Origin: Paraburkholderia hiiakae
GTDB lineage: Bacteria > Pseudomonadota > Gammaproteobacteria > Burkholderiales > Burkholderiaceae
DNA length: 64,000 nucleotides
Direction: 5' to 3'
NCBI RefSeq assembly: GCF_904848665.1
Contig: NZ_CAJHCQ010000012.1
Span: 1-64,000, forward strand
This document shows, piece after piece, positions 35,713 to 45,085 of the stretch. The number at the start of each line of letters is the position of its first letter. Position 1 is the stretch's first letter. A program made the translations under genes and the position numbers. The notes beneath the pieces were generated by a model. That model saw only the letters and a list, made by a program, of their open reading frames with translations. It was not told the DNA's origin and made no database searches.

Positions 35713-37889
35713 GACGTAGCGGCACCTTCGGCGCGCAAGCGTTCCTGCTCGGCGATCGCCGCGGCCAGCGCATCGCGCGTGATCACGCCCTGCTCCACCA
35801 TGAAATCGCCGATGCGCCCGTGCTCGGCCGGCCGGTAGCGTTGCAGCGCGCCGTCGAACGCGGCCCGCTTCACCGCGCCACGTTCGATCAGTAGATCGCC
35901 CAGCAGCGGTATGCCCGGCGTGGCGGCGCCGTGCGCTTCAGCGTTCGCCTTCGCTTCATGCGCTTCGCGCACCTGCACCGGCGGCACGCCGCGCAACAGG
36001 CGCAAGCCGTCCGCCACCTCGCCCTCGCGCACGATGCGCTGCACGATCGGCAACGCGCATTGGGCCTGCAGCGCTGCGAGCGCCGGTTGCGCGAGCGGGC
36101 TCGCGCATAGCAGCACCTCGTGCCCCTTGCCGTCGTCGCCTTGCGGCAGCACGCGGTAGCGCACCGCGAGTTCTAGCGGCAGATCGCCTGCGTAACGCGT
36201 GAGCCGCTCGCGATCGAGCCGGCCACGCGGCAGGTCCGCCTGAAACGCGATGGCCTCCGCGAGCGTTTCCTCATCGAGCCAGCCGTGCGCCATCAGCACG
36301 CGCCCGAGCGGCGCTTCATGCGCGTGCTCCTGCGCTAGCGCCTGCTCCAGCTCCTTCGGTCCGATCGCCTGCCACGAAAGCAGCAGTTCGCCGAGGCGCT
36401 GCTTGCGATCCGTAAAGCCGTCCGACGAGGGGAAGTCGTGCATGGTCTTGTCCCACACGAGCCGCTTGCCGGTGACGAGATACGCGAGATACATCTTCCA
36501 CGCGCGCGAAACCGCCATGAAGTTCACGAAGTTGCCGATCACCATGCGCGGCACCGAAAGCACGCCATGCGCCCAGCCGTACAGTCGCGAAACGAAGTAC
36601 ACGCGCTGGATCACGCGTAGCAGCAACGCGACACCGTTGGCCCACAGCACGATGGTGAGAAAGCGCGAACCCGCGAACGGCGAAGCGATCAGATCAGGCC
36701 GGATGCCAAGGAACTCGGCGTACGCAAAGAGCAGGAACTGCGCGAGCAGCACATAAGCAATGATGCCGACGAACGCCGTGACGATGCCCTTGCGGTCCCT
36801 CGCAAGCAGATAGCGGTTGGCGAGCGTGCCGACCCAGCCCGTCTGCTCCCATCCCTGCAGGCCGATGCCGAGCGTCCAGCGCGCGCGTTGACGGTAAGCG
36901 GTCCGAAACGTATCGGGAAAGAACTCGCGCACGCACAGCGGCATGGTCAGCGTGACGTCGCGCTCGGGCCCGAAGCCGAACCACGACTTGCGCCGCGTGG
37001 CGAACTCCACGGGAAAACGCGCGAAGATCGAATGCATGCCCATGCGGCCCAGCCGCTCGCCCACGTCGTAGTCTTCGGTCAGCGTCTCCGTATTGAAGGG
37101 CTGATTCTGCGTCTCCTTCGCGAGCCCGGCCAGCGCGCGGCGCGAAAAGCACGTGCCCACCCCTGCCGACGGCACCGTGCCAGCAAGGCTCTCGCGCACC
37201 ACGAGATCCTTTGCATGCCACTCGGCGAACTCGTCCATATACGTGCCCGCAACGAGTTCGTACCATTCGCGCTCGAGCGAGGCCACCGGCAACTGGATCA
37301 TGTCCTTGCGCGGCAACAGGTAGTTGAAGAAGCGCAACTCGAGCGGATGCAGCACGTCCTCGCTGTCGTGCAGGATCACGCCCGCGAATTCGATGCCGGT
37401 TTCTTTTTCCATGCGAAAGATCGCCTGCACGATCCAGTTCAGGCAATCGGCCTTGCAGGTGGGGCCGTCGTGCGGCACCTCCACGCGGTGGAGCTGCTTG
37501 TAACGCCGCCGCATGCGCTCGACTTCGGCAATGGTCGCAGCATCGTTCTGATAGGTGCCGGCGAACACGACATAGTTCTTGTAGTCGAGCACGCGCACGA
37601 GGTCGGTCACCATCGAGGCGATCACATCCTCCTCTCGCCAGGCGGGCACCATGATCGCCAGCGGCTGCTGCTCGCGCGTGTAGAGCTGCTCGGCGCGCAA
37701 CGGCTCGTAACGGCGTTCGATCGTGAAGTGGCGGATGATCCGGCGAACCCAGTACCACGCGTCGATGAAAAGGTCGTCGATGCTCGATAGCAGGATCACC
37801 ACCGCCACCACCGCCGCGAGATACTCCATGCCCTCGTAGTAGCGGCCGGCGTAGTAGTTGAGCCACCAGTCGATGGCGTGCGCGCTCAC
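35709..37889 (-). CDS. nfrB: NfrB-like glycosyltransferase with C-terminal MshEN c-di-GMP modules
   Basis: A 726-residue inner-membrane protein starting with GTG at 37889, which overlaps the BcsB-like stop (GTGA). One membrane helix (about 22-38) precedes a GT2 domain with DSED at 175-178, TEDYD at 271-275 and QRARW at 334-338; further helices lie near 370-395, 410-430 and 440-460. The C-terminus carries RLGELLLSWQAIGPKELEQA at 498-517 and PLGRVLMAHGWLDEETLAEA at 527-546, the paired MshEN motifs known to bind c-di-GMP. A second similar pair is at 662-680 and 691-714. E. coli NfrB has 745 residues and is c-di-GMP dependent. Confidence 0.9.
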   Translation of the reverse strand: MSAHAIDWWLNYYAGRYYEGMEYLAAVVAVVILLSSIDDLFIDAWYWVRRIIRHFTIERRYEPLRAEQLYTREQQPLAIMVPAWREEDVIASMVTDLVRVLDYKNYVVFAGTYQNDAATIAEVERMRRRYKQLHRVEVPHDGPTCKADCLNWIVQAIFRMEKETGIEFAGVILHDSEDVLHPLELRFFNYLLPRKDMIQLPVASLEREWYELVAGTYMDEFAEWHAKDLVVRESLAGTVPSAGVGTCFSRRALAGLAKETQNQPFNTETLTEDYDVGERLGRMGMHSIFARFPVEFATRRKSWFGFGPERDVTLTMPLCVREFFPDTFRTAYRQRARWTLGIGLQGWEQTGWVGTLANRYLLARDRKGIVTAFVGIIAYVLLAQFLLFAYAEFLGIRPDLIASPFAGSRFLTIVLWANGVALLLRVIQRVYFVSRLYGWAHGVLSVPRMVIGNFVNFMAVSRAWKMYLAYLVTGKRLVWDKTMHDFPSSDGFTDRKQRLGELLLSWQAIGPKELEQALAQEHAHEAPLGRVLMAHGWLDEETLAEAIAFQADLPRGRLDRERLTRYAGDLPLELAVRYRVLPQGDDGKGHEVLLCASPLAQPALAALQAQCALPIVQRIVREGEVADGLRLLRGVPPVQVREAHEAKANAEAHGAATPGIPLLGDLLIERGAVKRAAFDGALQRYRPAEHGRIGDFMVEQGVITRDALAAAIAEQERLRAEGAATS

Positions 37890-40189
37890 GATCCGCTCTG
37901 CTGGTTGTCCGGGTTTGCGGCGCTCTCCTGCGCCGCGCGCGCCGCGGCGGCGGCCGCCGTCCTCGCCCGCGCCCGCTTGCGCGCAAAGCCCGCGGCAAGC
38001 AGCAGCAACACCAGCACCGCGACGGCGATGCTCGGCACGCCCCAGCCCGCCCAGTGTCGCGTGAGCCACGCGCGCTGATCGTCCGTCGGCGGCACGCCGC
38101 CTGGGTACTGCGTGTCGAAGGTCTTGAGCACACCGCTCGCGTCGACGATGGCCACGTCGCCCTGCTGCAACTGCATGCCGGGTGGCAGAACGGGTGCGTC
38201 GCCCACGCTGCGGTACACGATGCCAGGCGTCGTGCCGGAGCGCACCACCTGAATCAGGCCGAGATTCGCGAGACCCGAAATGTCGACGAGCATCGAACCG
38301 CCGCGCGCCTTGAGCGTGAGGCGGCCGTCCGCGAAGCTCGCATGGCCCGCCTCGCTGTCGAGCGCGACATCGGCGGCGAGGAAGGCGTCTTTCGGCTGCG
38401 CGCTCTGGCCGTTCGGCACCACCTGGAGCGTTGCGCGCGTGGGCGCGACGCCTGCCGCATTCGCGAGCCGCGCCACGCGCGGCAGCGTTGTCACCGGGTC
38501 GGCCAGATAAGCGTCGGGCACGAGCACGTCCGCGGTGCGCGAGAAACGCGCCACCATGCCTGTGAAGTTTTCGCCAAGCGGTCCCTGGCCGATAATCAGG
38601 TGGCTACCCGGCAGGACGGCTGCGGGATAGCCCTGCTCGCGCGGCCGGCAGCCACCCGCCGGCTGGCGCTGGAACAACACGCGTAGCGTGTTGGTGGTGC
38701 CGAGCGCATAGACGGGAATGTCCGCGCTCACACGTTGCGCGTGACCGTCGGCGTCGAGCAGATGCGAGCCGATCAGCACGCCGTTGAAAAAGATCGACGC
38801 CGTCTGGCCATTGCGGTCCGCTGCGGGCGCGGCAGCCAGATCGAGAACGACGCGGCGCGGAATCCGCCCATCGCCCGAGACCGCCGCGAGATCGAAGTTG
38901 GCCTCCCACGCCGCACTCGTCAGCACATCTAATGTTCCCGGTGTGCCCCCGATCAGCGAAAGTGCGATCCGGTCGCTCGAGCCCCCCGCGCTCAGGTTCG
39001 GCGACGCGGCAAGCTCGTGCACGACAAGCCGGCGCGACACGTCGATGCCGCTCCACGTGCGCGAAAGCGCGCTCACGCCGGTGTCGTCGCCGACCACCAC
39101 CGTGGGCAGGCCGCCCAGATGCGCGAGGCGCAATTCGCCCTTCTCGAACGGCGTGGCTAGCGCGCCGCCAGAATGCGTGCGCCATGCATCGAAAGCGCCC
39201 GCGGCATCGGCGGAAACGGCCAGTACTTCGCCGCGCAACGCGTCGAGCGCGGCGCCCGCCTGCGCGCGCAGCGCGTCGTCGGCGACCACGACGTTGGGCG
39301 CGAAAGCACCCGCTGGCGCGAGCGCAATGAGCGCGCCCAGTTCGGCGGGGTTCGCGATCTTGTGCGAGCCGCCCGCTGCAAGCGCGGCGAAAGCGGGCAC
39401 GGCCTGCAACGCAGCCGGGATCTGAACGGTGCCGAGATTCACGGTGTCGCCCACCGCGGGCATGCGCGTCGTGACGGGCGTCGCGCCGCCGCGCATCAAC
39501 AGGGCTTCGAGCCGCCACGCCACGTCATAAGCCGCGGCGTCGAGCTTGCCGCCGCTTACGAGGACCACGGGCTTCGCAGGCAGCGCGCTCCACGCGGTGC
39601 GCACGTCGTTCACGGCGGAGGTGTCGAACTGATACGTGAGGCGCGTGGTGGGCGCGACCTTCCAGACATTGCCGATTGCCGTCTGGTCCGTGCACACATT
39701 TTCGTTGAGCACCGACGACCATTGCAGTCCCACGCGCACGAAGCCCGAGGGGCGCGGTGCGCCGTCCACGCCGATGCTGAGCGAGCCGTCGCCCTGTGCG
39801 TCCGTAACGTTGCGCGCCTGCACGGGCGAGCCGTCGAGCGAGAGCAGGAAGGTCGTGCGCCCGCCGTTGCCGCGCAGATAATTCGCGTCGAGTTGCAGGG
39901 TCGCGTTGCTGATCGGCAAGCCCGCGGGCACCGGCAGATAGAGCTCCTGGGTCGCATCGGGCGCACGCAGCACGACCGGTTCGCGCACGCCGAGATCGGC
40001 CAGCGCCACGGTTCGCGATTCCACGCGCCCCGCTCCGAGCTGCGCGAACGCTTGGGCCAGGTCGCCAGGCGCCGCATATGCGCAGCGGCCCAGCACCGCG
40101 AGCAGCGCTGCGGCCACATATACGCAATACGTCGCGCCCACGCGCTTGCACCCCGCTGCGCTCACCTGCCGGATCGGATCAAATCTCAC
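37886..40189 (-). CDS. BcsB-like periplasmic polysaccharide synthesis subunit
   Basis: A 767-residue protein of the BcsB family: signal region to about 39 (GRCAYAA), long beta-rich and flavodoxin-like/carbohydrate-binding repeats, and one C-terminal membrane helix at about 716-736 followed by a basic tail. In cellulose synthase BcsB anchors in the inner membrane beside BcsA and guides the chain through the periplasm. There is no bcsA here; the GT2 partner is the NfrB-like protein encoded immediately downstream with a 4-bp overlap. This strongly suggests the two form one synthase. wecB lies 127 bp upstream. Confidence 0.85.
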   Translation of the reverse strand: MRFDPIRQVSAAGCKRVGATYCVYVAAALLAVLGRCAYAAPGDLAQAFAQLGAGRVESRTVALADLGVREPVVLRAPDATQELYLPVPAGLPISNATLQLDANYLRGNGGRTTFLLSLDGSPVQARNVTDAQGDGSLSIGVDGAPRPSGFVRVGLQWSSVLNENVCTDQTAIGNVWKVAPTTRLTYQFDTSAVNDVRTAWSALPAKPVVLVSGGKLDAAAYDVAWRLEALLMRGGATPVTTRMPAVGDTVNLGTVQIPAALQAVPAFAALAAGGSHKIANPAELGALIALAPAGAFAPNVVVADDALRAQAGAALDALRGEVLAVSADAAGAFDAWRTHSGGALATPFEKGELRLAHLGGLPTVVVGDDTGVSALSRTWSGIDVSRRLVVHELAASPNLSAGGSSDRIALSLIGGTPGTLDVLTSAAWEANFDLAAVSGDGRIPRRVVLDLAAAPAADRNGQTASIFFNGVLIGSHLLDADGHAQRVSADIPVYALGTTNTLRVLFQRQPAGGCRPREQGYPAAVLPGSHLIIGQGPLGENFTGMVARFSRTADVLVPDAYLADPVTTLPRVARLANAAGVAPTRATLQVVPNGQSAQPKDAFLAADVALDSEAGHASFADGRLTLKARGGSMLVDISGLANLGLIQVVRSGTTPGIVYRSVGDAPVLPPGMQLQQGDVAIVDASGVLKTFDTQYPGGVPPTDDQRAWLTRHWAGWGVPSIAVAVLVLLLLAAGFARKRARARTAAAAAARAAQESAANPDNQQSGS

Positions 40190-40316
40190 GTGTCATGCCT
40201 CATGATGTCGGCGCGGCAGCGCAACCGCCGCGTGGCGGTGCTTGCCGTCCCGCCTTTTTGAATTCACTGGTTGCCTGGCACTACGATACAACTGATACGT
40301 CGGCATCGAGTCGACG

Positions 40317-41540
40317 TCAAGACGCCGCGTCGGCCTCGTCCGCCTCGCCGGGCTCCGGTCGCATGGCGACCACCGGATGCCGGTAACCAGGCAACTCGCG
40401 GCTCGGAAATGGCTCGAACGGCTTGCCGGTGAGTGCGGCGACGATGCGCTCCGAAGCGTGCCCGTCGCCGTAGGGATTGACGCGCCTCGCATAGGCGCGC
40501 CGCTCGTCTTCGTTCTCGACGAGTTCGAGCACCGCGCGCACGATAGCCGCCCGATCGGTGCCGATGAGCTTCACGGTGCCCGCGGCAAGCGCTTCGGGGC
40601 GTTCGGTCACGTCGCGCATCACGAGCACGGGCTTGCCGAGCGCGGGCGCCTCTTCCTGCACGCCACCCGAATCGGTCAGCACGATCGAAGCGCGCTGCAT
40701 GAGGCGCACGAACTCGGGGTAGTCGAGCGGATCGGTGAGATGAACGTTTGGCGCGTTGCCAAGCGTGGCGAGCACGGGGCCGCGCACGTTGGGATTCAGA
40801 TGCACCGGATAGACGATTTGCATCTTGCCGGAATGCGCGAGCGTGGCGAGCGCCGCGCAGATATGCTCGAAGCCCTCACCGAAGCTCTCGCGACGATGCC
40901 CGGTGACGAGAAGCAACGGGCGCCCCGTGTCCGCCGGTTCGAGAAACGGGAATTGCGCATCGAGGCGCTCGCGCAACGCAGCGTCCTTGTCGAGCCGCTC
41001 GCACATGAGATGCAGCGCATCGATCACCGTATTGCCCGTCACGACGACGCGCCCGCCCAGCGCCTCCGCTTCGAGATTCGCCCGCGAGCTTGCCGTGGGC
41101 GCGAAGAGCAGATCGCTCACGACATCCACGACGCGCCGGTTCATTTCCTCGGGCCAGGGCTCGAACAGATTGCCCGTGCGTAATCCGGCCTCCACGTGTC
41201 CAACCGGTATGCGCCGATGAAAGGCGGCAATGGCACCTGCCATGCTCGTCAAGGTATCCCCATGCACGAGCACGCGCTCGGGTTGCTCGGCCGCGAGCAC
41301 GTCGTCGAGCCCGGCGAACAGGCGTCCGGCGAGACCGTTGAGCGTCTGATTCGCGGTCATCGCCCCAAGGTTGTGGGCAGGCACGATGCCGAACAGATCG
41401 AGGACCTGCTGGAGCATGGTCTGATGTTGCCCCGTCACGCAGACGACGGACTGCACGCCGGGTTCCGCTTCGAGACGTTTGACGAGCGGCGCCATCTTGA
41501 TGGCTTCGGGCCGCGTACCGAATATCGACAGGATGCGCAC
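40317..41540 (-). CDS. wecB: UDP-N-acetylglucosamine 2-epimerase (non-hydrolysing)
   Basis: A 407-residue cytoplasmic enzyme making UDP-ManNAc from UDP-GlcNAc. GTRPEAIKMAPLV at 8-20, EAGLRTGN near 115 and the C-terminal TDSGGVQEEAPALGKP are diagnostic. It is about 30 residues longer than E. coli WecB (376) at the C-terminus, and that tail is not conserved. As first gene of the locus it would supply the activated sugar for the NfrB-like transferase. The likely polymer building block is thus N-acetylmannosamine, by analogy with the E. coli N4 glycan pathway. Confidence 0.93.
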   Translation of the reverse strand: MRILSIFGTRPEAIKMAPLVKRLEAEPGVQSVVCVTGQHQTMLQQVLDLFGIVPAHNLGAMTANQTLNGLAGRLFAGLDDVLAAEQPERVLVHGDTLTSMAGAIAAFHRRIPVGHVEAGLRTGNLFEPWPEEMNRRVVDVVSDLLFAPTASSRANLEAEALGGRVVVTGNTVIDALHLMCERLDKDAALRERLDAQFPFLEPADTGRPLLLVTGHRRESFGEGFEHICAALATLAHSGKMQIVYPVHLNPNVRGPVLATLGNAPNVHLTDPLDYPEFVRLMQRASIVLTDSGGVQEEAPALGKPVLVMRDVTERPEALAAGTVKLIGTDRAAIVRAVLELVENEDERRAYARRVNPYGDGHASERIVAALTGKPFEPFPSRELPGYRHPVVAMRPEPGEADEADAAS

Positions 41541-42047
41541 AGGCAGGTTTCCGGTTAGCTGGAGTGTCCGGGCGCCGCGGCGTTGCCCGCATGCGACGCC
41601 CCCTTTTACCGACTGTCTTCATGGCATTGGCGCCGGCCATCTGTTTCGCCGCCGCTTGTCGCGAGGCGGCGAAGGGGCCGGTCAGCCGTACTCTACCCGC
41701 TTAATTAGACCATTGCGCGCAGTCGTGCCGCGCCCCAACGCTCGGGCCCGATTGTTCAACGACTCGATATGGATCGACTCATTGTTTCGCACAGCGAGAT
41801 GTATTGGATTTTGATGCCATGTTCATTCAAGCGCGGAAATGAACGATAGCTAACGATTCGACGAAACGTCACGCTCGTCGCGTTTTGCGCGGGTTCGAAG
41901 TAAGCTCGTGCGACGATGGCGATCTCTTCTGCATCACGGCGTGCACGCGCGGCGACACCGATCAACGGCTCCTGTCAGGCCCCCTGTCGCCGCGACACGC
42001 GACTGTGAAAAATCGCGTGCGTTAGCCACCAGCAAAAGAACAGCGAG
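41541..42047. other. Divergent intergenic region before wecB and the ferritin-like gene
   Basis: About 507 bp, somewhat AT-richer at 41700-41900. It must hold the promoter of the polysaccharide operon (minus) and of the ferritin-like gene (plus). No recognised box; ORFs here are short and unconserved. Confidence 0.5.
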
Positions 42048-43040
42048 ATGGACGACCTGATATTCGACGCCTTCGATGCGTCGCAACTCATTCCCGGCTT
42101 CAATGCGCCGGCGCTGCCCGTCGAGCGTCCAGACCGTGAGACGCTCGACGCCGCCGAGCGCAACACGCGCCACTGGACGAGCCGCGTCAATGGTGCGCTT
42201 ACGCCCGGCACCGACGTACACCGCGACGAAATGTGCCGCATGTTCCGCGAGACCTTCAATCCGTACCGGCCCTCGGTTCTCGATTGGCCGCAGCTCGAGC
42301 CCGCGGCGCTCAAGCGCATCACGGATCTACCCATCTGGGACATCGCCGTGCAAACGGAAGGCCGCGCGCGCCTGCGCATGGCCGCGTACGCCGCCGCGCT
42401 CGACGACGCGGTGATGCGCGACGCGCTCGCGCTCAACGCGTGGGAGGAGAACCGGCACAAGGAAGTGCTCTCGCGCATGGTGGCGGCGTACGGCATCAAG
42501 CTCGCGAGCGAGCCGCCCTACGTCTATCCTAAGGATGCCGAATGGGCTTACCTCGTGACGGGCTATAGCGAATGCGCGGACAGTTTCTTCGCCTTCGGCC
42601 TCTTCGAAGTGGCGCATCGCTCGGGCCTCTTTCCGCCCGAGCTGATCGACACCTTCGAGCCCGTCATGCAGGAAGAATGCCGCCATATCCTGCTGTTCGC
42701 GAACTGGGTCGCCTGGCACCGCGCGCGGCTCTCCTGGTGGCAACGCATTCGCTTCGAACTGAAAGTGGCCGGCGTGTGGGCCTTTCTCGCCTGGGAACGG
42801 GTTGGCCTCGCGCGCGCGATGGACGCCGAAGGCAACGAGCACAAGCACGACAACAACTTCACGATGAACGGCGCGCAGCAGGTGACGGACGTGGACATCA
42901 GCGTGCCGGAACTCATGCGCCTGTGTCTCGCCGAAAATGAACGGCGCTTTTCGGGCTACGACACGCGTCTGCTGCGGCCGGACACCATGCCGCGGCTCGT
43001 ACGCTTCGCACTGCGCTTCGTGCGCGACAAGAAGAACTGA
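42048..43040 (+). CDS. Ferritin-like diiron protein
   Basis: A 330-residue protein with a clear four-helix diiron pattern: Glu104 (QTEGRARL), ExxH as EENRH with Glu134 and His137, Glu175 (GYSECADSFF) and EECRH with Glu210 and His213. Such sites hold two irons and typically activate oxygen or store iron. The remainder resembles soluble ferritin-like/oxidase-type proteins of unknown substrate. It stands alone on plus between the polysaccharide operon and etfBA; functional links are not shown. Confidence 0.75.
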   Translation: MDDLIFDAFDASQLIPGFNAPALPVERPDRETLDAAERNTRHWTSRVNGALTPGTDVHRDEMCRMFRETFNPYRPSVLDWPQLEPAALKRITDLPIWDIAVQTEGRARLRMAAYAAALDDAVMRDALALNAWEENRHKEVLSRMVAAYGIKLASEPPYVYPKDAEWAYLVTGYSECADSFFAFGLFEVAHRSGLFPPELIDTFEPVMQEECRHILLFANWVAWHRARLSWWQRIRFELKVAGVWAFLAWERVGLARAMDAEGNEHKHDNNFTMNGAQQVTDVDISVPELMRLCLAENERRFSGYDTRLLRPDTMPRLVRFALRFVRDKKN

Positions 43041-43263
43041 CGCTCCCTCACCCCTCTACGCGCGCCGCTTCGTTCGAATGGACGATTGCGGCGCGCGCGG
43101 CTTTCGTGCGACGCTTCGCGCCCATGCAGGTTGCGCGGCGCCGCTTCAGCGCACTCGAAGAATGCCTTCCACAAAGCTGAATTCCGCGCAGCTCACGCGT
43201 CTGTCACAGTGACGAAGTTCTTCGTCAACGACGAACGCATTGTCCCTATCGAGGAGAAAGAGC

Positions 43264-44013
43264 TTGAAAATTCTGGTGCCCGTCAAGCGCGTGGTCGATT
43301 ACAACGTGAAAGTTCGTGTGAAGTCGGATGGCACGGGTGTGGATATCGCCAACGTGAAGTTTTCGATGAACCCGTTCGATGAAATTGCGGTTGAAGAAGC
43401 GGTACGCCTGAAGGAAGCGGGCGTGGCGACCGAGGTCATCGCCGTGTCGTGTGGTGTTTCGCAGGCCCAGGAAACGCTGCGCACGGCGCTGGCCATCGGT
43501 GCGGATCGCGCCGTGCTGATTGAGTCGAACGACGACCTGCAGCCGCTCGCGGTGGCGAAGCTTTTGAAAGCGCTCGTCGATAAAGAGCAGCCGTCGCTCG
43601 TCATTCTCGGCAAGCAGGCCATCGACGACGATTCGAATCAGACCGGGCAGATGCTTGCTGCTCTTGCGAATCTGCCGCAAGCGACCTTCGCTTCGAAGAT
43701 TGTCGTCGCAGACGGTCAAGCCACCGTCTCGCGCGAAGTGGATGGCGGCGCAGAAACGCTGTCTTTGAAGCTACCCGCTGTCGTGACGACCGACTTGCGC
43801 CTGAACGAACCGCGCTACGTCACGCTGCCGAACATCATGAAGGCGAAGAAGAAGCCGCTGGAGACGATCCAGCCTTCCGATCTGGGCGTCGATATCGCGC
43901 CCCGTCTGAAGACGCTGAAAGTCGCCGAGCCGCCAAGGCGCAGCGCAGGCGTGAAGGTGCCGGACGTTGCGGCGCTAATCGAGAAGCTGAAAACCGAAGC
44001 CAAGGTGCTGTAA
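43264..44013 (+). CDS. etfB: Electron transfer flavoprotein subunit beta
   Basis: A 249-residue ETF beta subunit (KILVPVKRVVDYNVKVR, then VDIANVKFSMNPFDEIAVEEAV), which with EtfA passes electrons from acyl-CoA dehydrogenases to ETF-ubiquinone oxidoreductase. The start is TTG at 43264: it is preceded by GAGGAGAAAGAG, and the resulting protein has exactly the usual length; the upstream ATG at 43240 would add 8 unconserved residues. etfA follows 14 bp behind. Confidence 0.95.
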   Translation: MKILVPVKRVVDYNVKVRVKSDGTGVDIANVKFSMNPFDEIAVEEAVRLKEAGVATEVIAVSCGVSQAQETLRTALAIGADRAVLIESNDDLQPLAVAKLLKALVDKEQPSLVILGKQAIDDDSNQTGQMLAALANLPQATFASKIVVADGQATVSREVDGGAETLSLKLPAVVTTDLRLNEPRYVTLPNIMKAKKKPLETIQPSDLGVDIAPRLKTLKVAEPPRRSAGVKVPDVAALIEKLKTEAKVL

Positions 44014-44027
44014 GGGAGCGATTTCAA

Positions 44028-44984
44028 ATGACGAATCTGGTGAATCTGGTAATAGCCGAACACGACAACGCGACGGTGAAGGCCGCAACGTTGAACACCG
44101 TTGCAGCAGCACAGAAGATTGGCGGTGACGTGCATGTGCTGATCGCGGGCCATAACGCGCAGGCCGCTGCCGACGCGGCAGCGAAGATCGCAGGCGTTGC
44201 GAAGGTGCTGCTCGCCGACGCGCCGCAACTCGAACAGGGTCTCGCAGAGAACGTCGAAGCGACGGTCCTGACTCTTGTGCAAAATGCGGCGAAGCACTAC
44301 TCGCACATCCTGGCTCCGGCAACGGCAGCGGGCAAGAACGTCACGCCGCGCGTTGCCGCAAAGCTCGACGTCGCGCAGATCAGCGACATCACCGCTGTGC
44401 ACAGCGCCGACACGTTCGAGCGTCCGATCTATGCGGGCAATGCGATCGCAACGGTTCAATCGCAAGATGCGATCAAGGTCATCACGGTCCGCACGACGGC
44501 GTTCGATGCAGTTGCAGCAGAGGGCGGTAACGCAGCGGTCGAAAAGATCGAAGCCGCGGCAGACAGCGGCCTTTCGCAGTTCGTGAGCCGCGAGGTCACG
44601 AAGCTCGACCGCCCGGAACTCACGAGCGCGAAAATCATCGTCTCGGGCGGCCGTGGCTTGGGCAGCGGCGAGAACTATACGAAGGTGCTGGAGCCGCTTG
44701 CGGACAAGCTCAACGCCGCACTCGGCGCATCGCGTGCGGCAGTCGATGCGGGCTACGTGCCGAACGATTATCAGGTTGGTCAGACCGGCAAGATCGTCGC
44801 GCCACAACTGTATGTGGCAGTCGGCATCTCAGGCGCAATCCAGCATCTGGCAGGCATGAAGGACTCGAAGGTCATCGTCGCGATCAACAAGGACGAAGAA
44901 GCGCCGATTTTCAGCGTGGCCGATTATGGCCTCGTGGGCGACCTGTTCACGGCCGTGCCCGAACTCGCCGGCGCAATCGGCTAA
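44028..44984 (+). CDS. etfA: Electron transfer flavoprotein subunit alpha
   Basis: A 318-residue ETF alpha subunit with the FAD-binding C-terminal domain (SGGRGLGSGENY near 206-217, then SGAIQHLAGMKDSKVIVAINKD). Partner of EtfB. The protein opens MTNLVNLVIAEHDN where relatives read MTNLVIAEHDN; a 9-bp direct duplication (AATCTGGTG/AATCTGGTA at 44034-44051) explains the extra three residues. Two acyl-CoA dehydrogenase genes of the minus-strand cluster that converges on etfBA are plausible electron donors. Confidence 0.95.
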   Translation: MTNLVNLVIAEHDNATVKAATLNTVAAAQKIGGDVHVLIAGHNAQAAADAAAKIAGVAKVLLADAPQLEQGLAENVEATVLTLVQNAAKHYSHILAPATAAGKNVTPRVAAKLDVAQISDITAVHSADTFERPIYAGNAIATVQSQDAIKVITVRTTAFDAVAAEGGNAAVEKIEAAADSGLSQFVSREVTKLDRPELTSAKIIVSGGRGLGSGENYTKVLEPLADKLNAALGASRAAVDAGYVPNDYQVGQTGKIVAPQLYVAVGISGAIQHLAGMKDSKVIVAINKDEEAPIFSVADYGLVGDLFTAVPELAGAIG

Positions 44985-45010
44985 TACCGCTACGAAGGCA
45001 GCAAAAACTA

Positions 45011-45040
45011 AAGGCGCCTTTGTGAAAACAAAGGCGCCTT
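45011..45040. terminator. Strong hairpin between etfA and the CoA-lyase gene
   Basis: AAGGCGCCTTTGT (45011-45023), loop GAAA, then the exact complement ACAAAGGCGCCTT (45028-45040): a perfect 13-bp stem with a tetraloop, followed by CTTTAT. It lies 26 bp after the etfA stop and 45 bp from the stop of the opposing gene, so it may serve both strands. Confidence 0.85.
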
Positions 45041-45085
45041 CTTTATCGGGTTCACTACAGCAACATCAACGATATCGGTGAGCCG

